The notes under the pieces are model-generated. The model ran no database searches and was not told where the DNA came from. It saw only the letters and a program-made list of their open reading frames with translations. Of a stretch of DNA of 64,000 bases, positions 22,501-33,059 are shown in pieces; the first letter of the stretch is position 1, and each line of letters opens with the position of its first letter. Origin of the DNA: Ifrita kowaldi (Eukaryota; Chordata; Aves; Passeriformes; Cinclosomatidae); the NCBI GenBank assembly GCA_013398055.1, contig VZRS01005523.1, forward strand, positions 1 through 64,000, written 5' to 3'. The position numbers and the translations under genes are program-made.

Positions 22501-24720
22501 CTTGGTGAGGCTGGATTTCACACCCTCTTCTGGCTGAGTAGATGTGAACTCTGGGGAGCCAAAAGCTGCTCTGGGCTCCTGGGGCATGTCCTCAGCTCCC
22601 TTGGCAGGCCCAGAACAAGACCCCAGAACCCTTTTGGCAGCTGCAGGTGTCTGGAGAGAATAAGGAGAGGCATTTCCTAATTTTCTAGACCCCTGAGTAT
22701 TGATCAGTCATAGCAGAGCCACCCTGGATTCCCCTCTCTTTCCCTCCCTTCTCCTCCTCTTTTCTCCCCACACTCTGGTCTCGACACTGCCTTCCTCACT
22801 GGGAATTTCCTATTTGTGGTTCACTGCCTCTCCTGTTGAGAAAAGATGCATCAAAGGTTTTATATAGAATTTTGAAATACAGATTCATTTTAGAGTAGAT
22901 AGAATCCAATGAAAATCCCTGGGGTAACAAATACCAACTATGGGCACTTGACTGAAGCATATTAATCTTCTGTTCTCTTTGTAACCTTAGGGAATTGAGT
23001 GAGGCATCTCCAAGAGGCAAGTCAGCCCATCACAGGTCTGAATTACCTCTGGAGTGAACTTTCACTCTCCACTGTCTACAGGGAAGTCCATTCCTAGCCC
23101 AGGTGCAACTTGAGGTTCCTGAGGTTTGGTGGGGCAAACCTGGACCATCTGTCCCAATGTCTGCTTGCTCGTTTGCTCACACAAAGCAGCAAACCAAAGA
23201 TGTGAAGGTACACTGGCACAGCAAACAGCAATATAAAAACCCCGAAATTAATAAGAATCCAAGACTAAATGTCCCCTGCCTGTTGTTCCTATCTTTTCCC
23301 TTGCATTTCCACAGGAGGAAAAAAAAAACCCAAAGAGAAGGGAATCACTGCACTTGATCGCCTTTTTTTTTCCTCTGCCTTTTTCCTTTGGCAAAGGAGA
23401 TAAAAGGCAGCAAGGAGGTTCTGACCAGACTGAACACTCACATATCATGCATGGTTCTCCTGTGTGACTTCTGTGGCAGAGCAAAAGAACTGCATTTTGG
23501 GGCTCTTTGCAGTCCCTGGGCAAGTTGTAGCAGAAGCCATTCAGCTTCCTTTAAAGTTCAAAGCTGTGATGCATCAGTGATGTCTGGCTGGACACAGAGG
23601 AAACATGCTAATGTAGATAGATCTAAAGTAGTTCAATCCTGCTGACCTCCTGTGAGAGCCAAATTCTTTTTCAATAAGCTTTTAAAAAATACTACCTCTC
23701 CTCTGCAGTGCAAAGCTGTCTGAGTGTATCTTACAGAACATTGTTTGAGGGCTCAACACCTCTGAGCATTGGGGAAGTCTGACTTCACACCTTCCATGAT
23801 GTACAGCAGCTGTACCTCTCATTCAGCAGTAGTCAGTCTTTTGAGTCCACTGCCCCCTTTCTAATTTTTTCAGGGAATATGCCCATCACCACAAACAAGC
23901 ATTCTGGCAGGAGGAGGTCGTCTGTTTCAGCTGCAGTTTCCAGGCCCTTTCAGAGTAGTGTACAACTTCCAGCTGGCATTCGGGCTGAGACCCATCCCAC
24001 ATTTGAATGGCATCTCAAATCTTTTCCTTGAAATTACTAACCTGTCTGATTTTAGGCACTGAACTTTGCCCCAGAGGAGACCCCTGGGCTTGCTCTCAGT
24101 AGGGGGTAGGCTAGTCCATAGGGTGTGGTCTGCTGCCTCCTGCCAGCTCTACCTTCTGCAAGGAAGAGTAGCCGGATTTTGCTCCTAAGGACCCTCAGCC
24201 CAAACTAAGACACATGGACATGCAACTCTCACCTCTGCTTCTGCTGTTGTGGGACCTGCAGGCGCATCACCTGCCAAACACCTGCTTCCTGAAAACCAGG
24301 CATTAGCACCAGTTTTAGCACCAGGTTTTGTGAGCACTGTTCAGGTCGATGAGGCCTGAGCTGGGCAAGGAGTGGCTGTCCTGGGAGAAGCAGTCAGAGT
24401 GCCCTGAAAGGACACACTTCAGCTAGTCCCTGGGCTGCACAAAGGGACCAACCAGTATTAGCCATCCCATGGAAAATCCAGTAGTGATAAAAGAGCACTT
24501 TGGAGATCTTCAGCTGTAAAACTTGCCACAGACACTTTTCTAAATCAATCCAAGCTTTATGTATAACTTGATAAAAGATTTATTAGGTGAAGGATAATAA
24601 ATACGTTGAAATGAAAGGTATGGAAAATAAAAGTAATATACCTGTAAATGGTATGCTATGCTACACTGAGCTGAACTAAATAAGAGCCTGTCTGGGACAA
24701 GTTGCTCCATACGAGGTATT
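19560..24720. other. Gene-free stretch
   Basis: No gene was recognised. GC rises modestly at 22300-22790 and 23700-24450 without CpG enrichment. Short frames on both strands resemble no family. Confidence 0.6.
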
Positions 24721-24724
24721 TACC

Positions 24725-24744
24725 AAAAAAAAAAAAAAAAAAAA
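24725..24744 (+). repeat. A20 homopolymer
   Basis: An uninterrupted run of 20 A residues, with an AATAAA about 100 bases upstream (GGAAAATAAAAGTAATATAC near 24620). It may be a simple homopolymer or the tail of a retrocopy; no recognisable retrotransposed sequence precedes it. Confidence 0.9.
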
Positions 24745-27252
24745 GGAGCAGCATCCACTGCTGTGGACTCTGTGGGACTCTGTGTAAGGTCTGTGGTAAA
24801 GAGCAGAATTTTCTGACCACTGATGCTCCGTTTCTCCACGGTCTCTGTTAGCTTAAGAGTGCACTTTGAGGTGTTAGGTGTCAGCATTTGTGCTGTTGTT
24901 CACAAGAAGTCACAGTCAAACTGCAGCTCAAGATCAAAAGGCACGAGGCAGCAGACTCTGGTCGGGAAACACAGAGCAGTGGGGCAGATGCTGGATGCCT
25001 TCTGTGAGTGGTTAAATGATCCATCTGGTAACTAATGGGACCCTGACACTGTGAATTACTGTTATTAAGAAAGTTAGAAACACCTGGAGAGAGCACTGAA
25101 ACTTTCCAGGAAATGGTTATACTGGTATTTTTGGTGTGGCCTAAGTAGTGATTTAAAGGTAATGTGCCTGAAAGCATCCTTGCAGTACACTCTGAAAACA
25201 GAGCCAGGGCTGAACTGCTGAATGAAGAGAGAAGACTCCAAGAGAAAAATTTGCTATTCACAGACAGACTTCTCTACTGATGCTGTTAGAATTTTTCACT
25301 GAGAATATTTCTGTCAGTAGAGAATCATCTCCAGAAAAAGTCAGCAGTAATGAACATTTATTTTCATTATTCCATCACCTAAAAATGTTAGCAGCGCTCT
25401 CTATGCCATCTCTCTTTGTCAAGACATATCTGTTCTCTAGGGAGAGCAGTGAAAACACTTCACACCAAGTAAATGTTCATGTGTGTGACCCGTTAATGCC
25501 ATTTTACTTTATTACAACTACACTCTTCAAAGGCAGTATGTAATATGAAATAGGCTCATTAGAAAACAGTATGTCATTCCTGATTTGCCTCTGCTCATGG
25601 AGAAAAGGTTGAGGATGGGGTTTTTTTGTGTGTGTTTTGTATTGGTTTTGGGGTTTTTTCTTTCCATTGGACTCCAGCTTAAAATGAAACAATACTAGAA
25701 CAGAGGTCAAGAACTTGGAAAAATTCATTCAAGCGGAACCAGGTACAGCTTGATTCAATATTGATATTTCATATGTTCTGAGATTGTGGTTCAAACTACG
25801 AGATAGCAGAACACCATTTTTATAGCTTTCCATCTGTGAGAAATTATTTCTCAAAGCATTCTGTATGAACAATCTAACAGATATTCATTTTTGAGATCAT
25901 ATATTCTGCTAAATGGGATCTTTTTGATGCACAATCTGGCTGTGATAGTAATTTTAAAACTAGAGAGAGAATTTTAGAGCCAGATTCATAAAAATAAATG
26001 TCTTTCACACAAAGTTATTTTCCATGATGCATTAACTCCTCCTTTACCAGGCATCTGTAGGAAAGTAATATACTCAATATTATATACTCATGGAGCAAAG
26101 GAAGAATGGATCAATGCAAGAATCATAAGGAGATGATAAAATTTATATTTAACATACCCTTTCTTTTAAAATGTTTTCTTGTTTATTTCAGGGCATAAAT
26201 ACAAATTCTTTGAGTTTGAGAACAGCTAAAACTCTTTGATGGTGCAGCACTAAAAGCATTTTGCATTGATGCTCTTATGATGCAGTTGTAGCATATCACA
26301 TACCTGGTATTTAAGACATTTTGGAAATCAGTTGCTGGAAATCAGTTTCACCTACCCAGAATTCAGGAGCAATCTAAGACTGCCTGTCCTGACAGGTCAG
26401 GCTGGAACCTTGTTTTCTGTGGCCTATGGGACACTATCATGGCCACTATATCCCATGCCACTATCTTTGATTTCCCAAACCTGATGAGCAGGAACTGATT
26501 TAGAGCAGGAACGACTGGTGGTGGCCTTGGTTACCAATCTGTAGCCAGGCTTGCCCCATACCTTTGGACCCACAGTGAGGATTCTTAACCCACACTACAA
26601 GTGCCACCATACACCTGGTTTAATTTTAGCATCCTTTTGCTGTGGTAACAAGAAGTCTCCAATGAATTTGTAGAAGCCACATTGCTGACCCACCCAGTTA
26701 CTTCAGTCACTTATGTCAGGGCTGAATTTGAAGCTCTGTGTCAGATGTTATGCAGAAGAACATGCAACCTGTGGATGAAACAACTTTTTCTGGCCTTATC
26801 AGTCATGGCCCTGTTGAATTACAGAAGAGAATTATATGGAGGTGTTAGCAACCATTGCATTCACCATCACCCTGCTTTTGTGGCACTTCTCTAAACTTCT
26901 GAAATATGCTGCAGTGGCACATGAGCTTCCAACCAAGGCTGCTTTGTTTATGTGTGTATATATGACTGACCAGGAAATTCTCATTCTTGCTGTCCCAACA
27001 GCCTCATCCTTTTCAGTTTTGCTTGCTCCAGCTGCAAGTGCTGTAAGCATATTCTACAACTAAGAGATGAGAACTAGAAAGTAAGTGCCAGAGGTTAAAT
27101 CCTGACTTTACCAAGAGTGTTTGCAGTTCTGCCATACTGTTTCTTGTGGAGTCAGGTTTTCAGCTCAAAGGGATCTGGGAGAGAAATCCAAGTTTCCTCA
27201 CTTATTTTCCCTTTTTTTTTTTCTTCCTTATTTGTATTTTTCCCTTCCCCAG
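24745..27252. other. Gene-free stretch upstream of the candidate exons
   Basis: This is AT-rich DNA with short frames only. A 75-codon + frame at 26836-27063 is hydrophobic but has no recognisable family. A pyrimidine-rich tract forms from about 27202 onward and serves as the putative splice acceptor tract for the candidate exon at 27253. Confidence 0.5.
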
Positions 27253-27382
27253 GGAGGAATCCAAGTGTAAAGAGACCAACTTCAGTATACTATCGAGGAT
27301 TTTTGGCAGTGCCTCCAGCTAGTCATAGCAGTAGCGCTGCCCAAGCTGCTGAATATCAGGAATTACCAGACATTTCTAATGT
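27253..27382 (+). CDS. Candidate internal coding exon, unidentified protein
   Basis: A T/C-rich tract (about 27202-27250) ends in CCCCAG, and the segment ends at GTAAGTG (donor at 27383). These are good 3' and 5' splice sites 130 bp apart. Only one of the three + frames is open. It reads about 43 residues including KRPTSVYYRGFLAVPPASH and AAEYQELPDISNV. The segment is Ser/Ala-rich with a basic KRPTS patch and two Tyr-containing motifs. Two CpGs (CGAGG, GCGCTG) lie in it although the surroundings are CpG-poor, which fits coding constraint. I do not recognise the protein. A 43-codon open frame can arise by chance, and an alternative donor GTGTAAG exists two bases upstream. It is best read together with the acceptor at 27970. 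Confidence 0.35.
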
Positions 27383-27970
27383 GTAAGTGTTGACCTGTTC
27401 CATGGTAGATACGTTATCAATCCAATGACTCTAGAAGAGCCAGAGTTCCTACATGTGCCAACAACTGTCCTGTGCATCATGAAGACATCAGCCTCGCAGT
27501 GCAGGCATGGATGGCATGTGGGAAGGAATTGCCAGATGTCCCTCACCCAGTCAGGAGTATGTGGCAACCCCACTTATGCAGATGGCTTTCTGATGAAACA
27601 GTGTGACTTTGATGCTTTTTGTGGGTGAAGGAATGATTATCAGAACGGTTCAGAAAGAGATCATCATCTGTGGTGTTTTGTGAGGTTATACGCAAGCACC
27701 AGGGAAGGCTTGCATTTCCTCATTTAGGGTTTAATTAGGAAACATATTTGCATATTAAGAAAAAAGTGAAGGCTTTTTCTTATTTTTACCCGAAAGGGAG
27801 GAAATACCTAGCTCACTCATTAAACCAAATTCAAGCTAAGATTCTTCTCCATTTATCTGCTCTAAACCTTTCATCTTCCACCTCTGTAGCCTCTCGGAAT
27901 CTTCCGGTATGAAAGGACGCGACTAATATGTCTCATGGTATCTTTTGCTCTTTTTCTTCCCTTGCTGCAG
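27383..27970 (+). other. Putative 588-bp intron
   Basis: It begins with GTAAGTG and ends with a textbook acceptor: a branch-point-like GACTAAT near 27921, then a pyrimidine tract from about 27940 (TCTTTTGCTCTTTTTCTTCC) ending in TTGCTGCAG. Four CpGs within about 30 bp (27896-27921) precede the branch point, which is unusual for this region. An octamer-like ATTTGCAT lies at 27746-27753. The intron is inferred from the splice signals alone. Confidence 0.35.
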
Positions 27971-28285
27971 GTTCAAGTCTTGACTGAAATATCAATTGAC
28001 AGTTGTCTGTCACCCACCTCTGTCCTCATGTTCCATGCACTTGAACTTTCATATGTTCAAATTTTGAAAGAGTAGAAATCTTGCACATGTTTTAAAGGTG
28101 GCAAGTGGCTAAATGGAGGTTTAGCTTTCACCTCCCCTGGTAAAATACTTCCACAGCAGGATCTCTTGACAACAAGGGCCATTTCATCTGCTGTTTTGGG
28201 TTTTGGTAGCAGTATTGACCTGGAAAAGTGCAGTTGTCTTAATGGTTCTTGGACACTTTAAAATAAAAGCAAAATATCAACAGTA
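27971..28285 (+). other. Putative terminal exon with stop codon, 3' UTR and poly(A) signal
   Basis: If the preceding exon ends at 27382, its last two bases plus the first base here form GTG. The frame then reads Phe-Lys-Ser-stop (TGA at 27981-27983), so the protein would end ...ELPDISNVFKS. About 280 bases of non-coding sequence follow to AATAAA at 28262-28267. Use of the alternative upstream donor would instead give a longer open reading of about 34 codons. The strong acceptor, early stop and poly(A) hexamer agree with a last exon; the cleavage site is not identified and the gene remains unknown. Confidence 0.33.
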
Positions 28286-28289
28286 ATAT

Positions 28290-31200
28290 CTAATAGCAAA
28301 CACTATAGCAAATAGTTAAGAACAAAAGCAATAGTGAATAGAAAGATCAGTTCACAGGAAGGAAGCCCTTGAGATGCTTATATTGTTACAGGAGAGAGTG
28401 GCTGTAGTCTTCAGGTGCTAGAAGCTCTCCACTGCTATTGTGTTAAACCCCAATTCAGAAGACTGATGACTCTCATTCAGAGAAAAAAAATCATGATATG
28501 GACATACAGGAGATTTGATAGGGGTTCTCTGATAATGGGGTTCATATTCCAATGTTCATTCTTTTTCTGTCTGTCTAAAGACTATTCCCTGGTGTGAGCA
28601 TGGAGACATCCTCAGGAGGTGCCTGCTGTATGCAAACATAAAAATGGCATCAGCTTGAGTGTGGGGGGTTGGGGAGGGGCTGAACATGGGCATGGCATTA
28701 AGCCCCAGGTCACCTTCATAATTTAAAATGATGAGATCAGCAAGCTCATTGAAGGAATAACACCCTCAGGCAGCAGAAGAGGCTTCCCCTGAAACAGTCC
28801 CAACAATGGCAGCATTACTGGGTACTAGGGCCTCTTTCAGCAGAAGGAAAAGATACATTTTGAAATGCATGGGGAGACCTTTGATATTTCTCCTTCTCCA
28901 GATGACCAGACATCTGGAGGAAATCAGTACAAGTCAGCTTAGATCCAACTGTGAACCCCTTCATATAGGTCTCCATGACAGGAATCTCTGAAACTTCTAA
29001 TCTGAAGAGTCTGCTTTGTTCAGTCTGAGAATAGAAATGAGCCAGGACTGAACAGCAGCACAGTGAAAGAGGCTTTGTACATCTCAGAAAAGAACAAATA
29101 AGATAAAGGGTGTTTTGTACAAACATTCAGCTCTGGAGATGCTTGGTCTAGCCTGTAACTCTCCCTTACAGAGAACTGCAGAGGTTTGGAATGGCACTGC
29201 AAGTGCAATGTGTGGATGCACTGACATTTTCCAATGGGGGATATTAAAAATGGAAAGAAATTAGAAACTCATATGTGGCTTATAACTTCAAACATTTTGA
29301 CAGGATAAATACATGCAGAGTCCTTAGCAATGCTGTGCAGTGTTTTTTTGAAATTTATACTCCCTAATGTACTTGTAAGCAGGGGGAGTTCAAACAGCAA
29401 TCAGCCAAAACTCAATAGGTACACTCCATCCGAAAAGATTTTCCTTATAGTTGCCCTCCAAGCAGCATAATTTCTCATAGTACTTGAAGCTGATTTAAGT
29501 GTTGGGTCTGTGCCAATTATTTGTTAAGCCTTCTGTCTTTATTTTATAGCTTCTAGGATACAACTGACCAGCTCACGGAAACATCTGTTGCACGCAAAGG
29601 CAAAGAATACTAGAATCCTACCAATGTTTAGATGATCACTTTGTCCCTTTTCTGCCATCATTACCTCTGAAGGTGGCCTCAAATGCAGATTACGCTGTTC
29701 TGAAATGTTGTTTTGTTCATTTTGTAGAGGTGGGAATTTATTGCTCATTTAATCTAAGCTGATCTTTGTTAGCTAAGTGTACAATTAAATTTACAGTATT
29801 TGATGGAGATCTGGGTGGCTTATAGCACCAACCTCTCACTTCTAAGCATAGAGTTAAAGTTCAGCCAGAGGTCTTGCATAATATGAGTTTTCAGGGATTT
29901 TAGCGTAGTCCCCACTGGAGTGTTATCTACAACACAAACAACTATACATCATTTGGCAATTCAGGACAAAATTTGATTAGGAGACACTCTATTCTAGCTA
30001 ATTTTAACATATCGAAGAGTGTTCTCCCTTTGCACAGCAGTTATTCCTGGCAAGACCTGGAATTGTTAATGATGAAGAGGAGATTTGCCATACTACTAGC
30101 CTTCAAGCCTATCAAATTTGGCACTTCTCTTAACAAATCTGTAGCATGATATTTCACCTAAAGCATTTTATTGAAAGGTGACTGATCCAGTGCCAAGGAG
30201 ATCTGAATCTCTTTCTCAGAAACAATCCTTTGGCTTTCATTATGTTTTATAGGTTTTATTTAACCCAACACTGCCTAGTGCCTTCAGTGCCATATTTTCT
30301 AAACACCTTGTGGTGAATGACAGCATTTTCTAGAACAGGATCCCTTCCTCAGCAAAACTATTGCACATTTTAATAATGGGCTTTGTTTTGCCTAAGTCTG
30401 TGTCATAATTGTCCAGTCTAAGCAAGTTCCTCCTCTAGTAAATGGAAGGGCCAACCTCTAGTGAGGGATTCCCATACCAACTTCCTGCAAGAATTCTCTC
30501 TTCAAGGTTGTCTGTTCACTGAGGTTATAACCTTAAATGCTGGAAACATTCAAATCCAGTTAGAAAACAGTTCAAAAATCCATGATGCCAAAGAAGACAC
30601 TGCTAAGAGAACATGTTTTTCAAATACCCATTCAAATACACATATATTCAAATCAACAAAATTCTCCTAAAGTATAAAAATTCAGACAGAAAATTTTCCT
30701 TTTCAGGGACTTGCACAGGGAAAAATAAAAGTCTATGGAGCATTATACTGTGGTGAACTTCCCCCATTTTCTGGTTGCAAAGGAACTTTCTGCCAAGCAA
30801 AGTCACAGAGACTGATTTAAGTAGAATTCAATTGTGTGAGCAAAGAGGGGAGCAAGATTTTGCTTGGGCAAGGGCAGTGGCAAGGAGACAGACAGGTGGT
30901 ATCTTTCAATCACCTTAAATTCCTGCACTTCTTCTCACCTCTTTTGCTAAGTATGAGCTTTATGCCAACTACTAATGATATTTTGAAGTGTTTTAAATTG
31001 GATGTTAAAACCTTGGGACCCATGAAGTCCTGCAGGACTTCAGTGTCTCTTCCCTGTGCACCTGCTGCTGTAAAAAAGGCAGCTAAAACCCTGATCCTTC
31101 AGCAAAACATTTCCACACTTTTTCCCCCAGTGTTGTTGTCCCCTGTCTTTTCCTCCATCTACTCAGCCTAGGTCCTTCACATTTTACCTTCCAGGTCCTC

Positions 31201-32945
31201 CTAAATATCAGCCTTTTGCTATAAGGCAGTTAATAGCACACATTTAACCATCAGCTTTGCTATCAGCTATTTATATGATGTCTTTCTTTTTTTTTTTTTT
31301 TTTTTTTTTTGTGGAACTGTATTGCCCAACTTCTAGTTTTAAATAGCCTATTATTCATTGAGTTGGATGAGTCTCTAATTTAGTTTTCTCATTAGAAGTA
31401 GTTAATCTTTTTCTGTTGGCTGTTAGCTGATCTCTGTAACAGTGCAAGTGCAATTGGCTTCCCGAAGATTTGGTTCTAAGGGTCTTTTCTGTTTCCTCTA
31501 ATTCTGTCTGCATATATTATCATATTGAACATCATATTTAGATGAACTGCCCAAGATGTTCTTGTGTTGGCATGTCATGCCTACCTACACGCTATTCTCA
31601 GCATCTCCCTGTCTGTCAATTGACAGAAGCTCCACAACCATCAGTCCTCCTAAAAGAGCAGTCCAGTTTTAGAGGAGGTCAAGAGATGGTTGAATGCCTC
31701 AGAGTTACGGAGCGCCTTAAACCAGTGCAAATGTTGCTTTCTAAAGAGAGGAGGGAGAGCTTATGTAGTACCTCCACCAAGAAACATGTAAACAGAGATC
31801 AGCCTCTGGTGGCCATGTGGTGCCTGATCTGCCAGCACTGGACCAGCCACAATATCTGAACACCAGGTAGGTATGGAGGGGCTATTGAATAGTAGATGAC
31901 AGAGGAAGCTGAGGATGCTGGAGAAGCTGTTAAGGTGCACAGGACAAAACTTTTGGGAAAAGCAAGTTTGTTGAGCTCTACTCTCATGAAACAAACTGTT
32001 TACTGTAACTGTCTCTTCTAAAGAGCTGTTACTTGCTGCTTTTTACTTCCCAGTTTCCTTATTTTTATATTCTCACATCTCGTCTTCTCCATCTGACTGC
32101 TATGTAGTTTCCTACCCATATAGTCATATAAAGTCTAATATATGCTAAAACCAGACATGGCTAGTGATTTGTTTTCTTTTTTAGATATAAAAGTGATGGG
32201 GGAGGAGGAGAATTCTTAGCTTGCAAAAGAACCAGATGAGTTTACCAAAACTACCCGCCCATTCCCAGCCAGCCTGGGGACATCGTATTCAAACAAACCC
32301 TTCCAATATTTCATAGAGCCAATTCCTTGACCACTGAGGCTTTACTAGCCCACTAAAGAAAAAACACCTCCCTTTCGCTGGCTTCCTCATCTCTACCAGT
32401 ACAAAATTTAATTTTACACGTTGACAAAATAGAGGTTTTTTTCCTTTTTCCTGCAGCAAAGATACAGAAGGCACATAATCGGCTGCAGACACTGAGCCAT
32501 ATACACCATCATAGTGTAAATCTTCATTGCGTTCAGATGACTGACCAGTACAAGAGAGCACTCAGAGGTAAATTCTAGTTTGCTTTGGTGGTCAACATTG
32601 TGAAACAAACTTTGGGCCAGATGGCTTGTCTACCTTTTAACAGCAAATCTGCTGTCTCAGAACTATAGTCCTTCACCAGATTAACACATTAGGAAAAACT
32701 TTTTACAAAAACCAGTCATAATATAAGGAGCAGGAAACAGAGGCAGAAGCACAATTCAGTATTATTTCAAGAAAGATGAGACTGAATATTGATAATCATT
32801 TGCAAAGGATACAGCAAAAACTTCATAGCAGAAACATCCACTTCAAACAGAGACTGGAAGTCAGCCAAACCCCCTAACCTGTCGGCGACAAATCATGGTT
32901 GTGTAAGACATCCTCCAAATCATAGTAGAAACTAAAGAGGGGAGG
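28290..32945. other. Gene-free stretch
   Basis: No gene or recognisable repeat family was seen. The only notable feature is the T24 run at 31287-31310. It could be downstream flank of the candidate terminal exon or ordinary intergenic DNA. Confidence 0.55.
31287..31310. repeat. T24 homopolymer
   Basis: Twenty-four consecutive T residues follow a short T/C run. It could be the complement of a poly(A) tail of a minus-strand retrocopy, but the sequence to its right shows no recognisable gene. Confidence 0.9.
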
Positions 32946-32949
32946 GAGC

Positions 32950-33059
32950 AGAGCAGATGTTTGGAGGTCATTAACAGGAGCTCAGTTTTCCTTGCTTGGT
33001 GGCTACCTCTAGAGATATCTGATTCCCAGAAATTTCCTTGACCTCCAAACATCTGCTCT
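32950..33059. repeat. Perfect 21-bp inverted repeat with 68-bp spacer
   Basis: The left arm at 32950-32970 (starts AGAGCAGATGTTTG) is the exact reverse complement of the right arm at 33039-33059 (ends AAACATCTGCTCT). The spacer is 32971-33038. The purine-rich flank on the left (GGGGAGGGAGC) and the pyrimidine-rich flank on the right (CTTCTCCTG) extend the symmetry imperfectly. Perfect arms of this length are very unlikely by chance at this spacing. The structure could be a hairpin RNA precursor, a tiny inverted-repeat element or the scar of a template-switching event. No target-site duplication is visible. Confidence 0.9.

Noticed and set aside
26836..27063. Hydrophobic 75-codon + frame as a membrane-protein exon upstream of 27253
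   Set aside because: No acceptor/donor pair fits its borders, and a minus-strand frame (26832-27050) covers the same bases.
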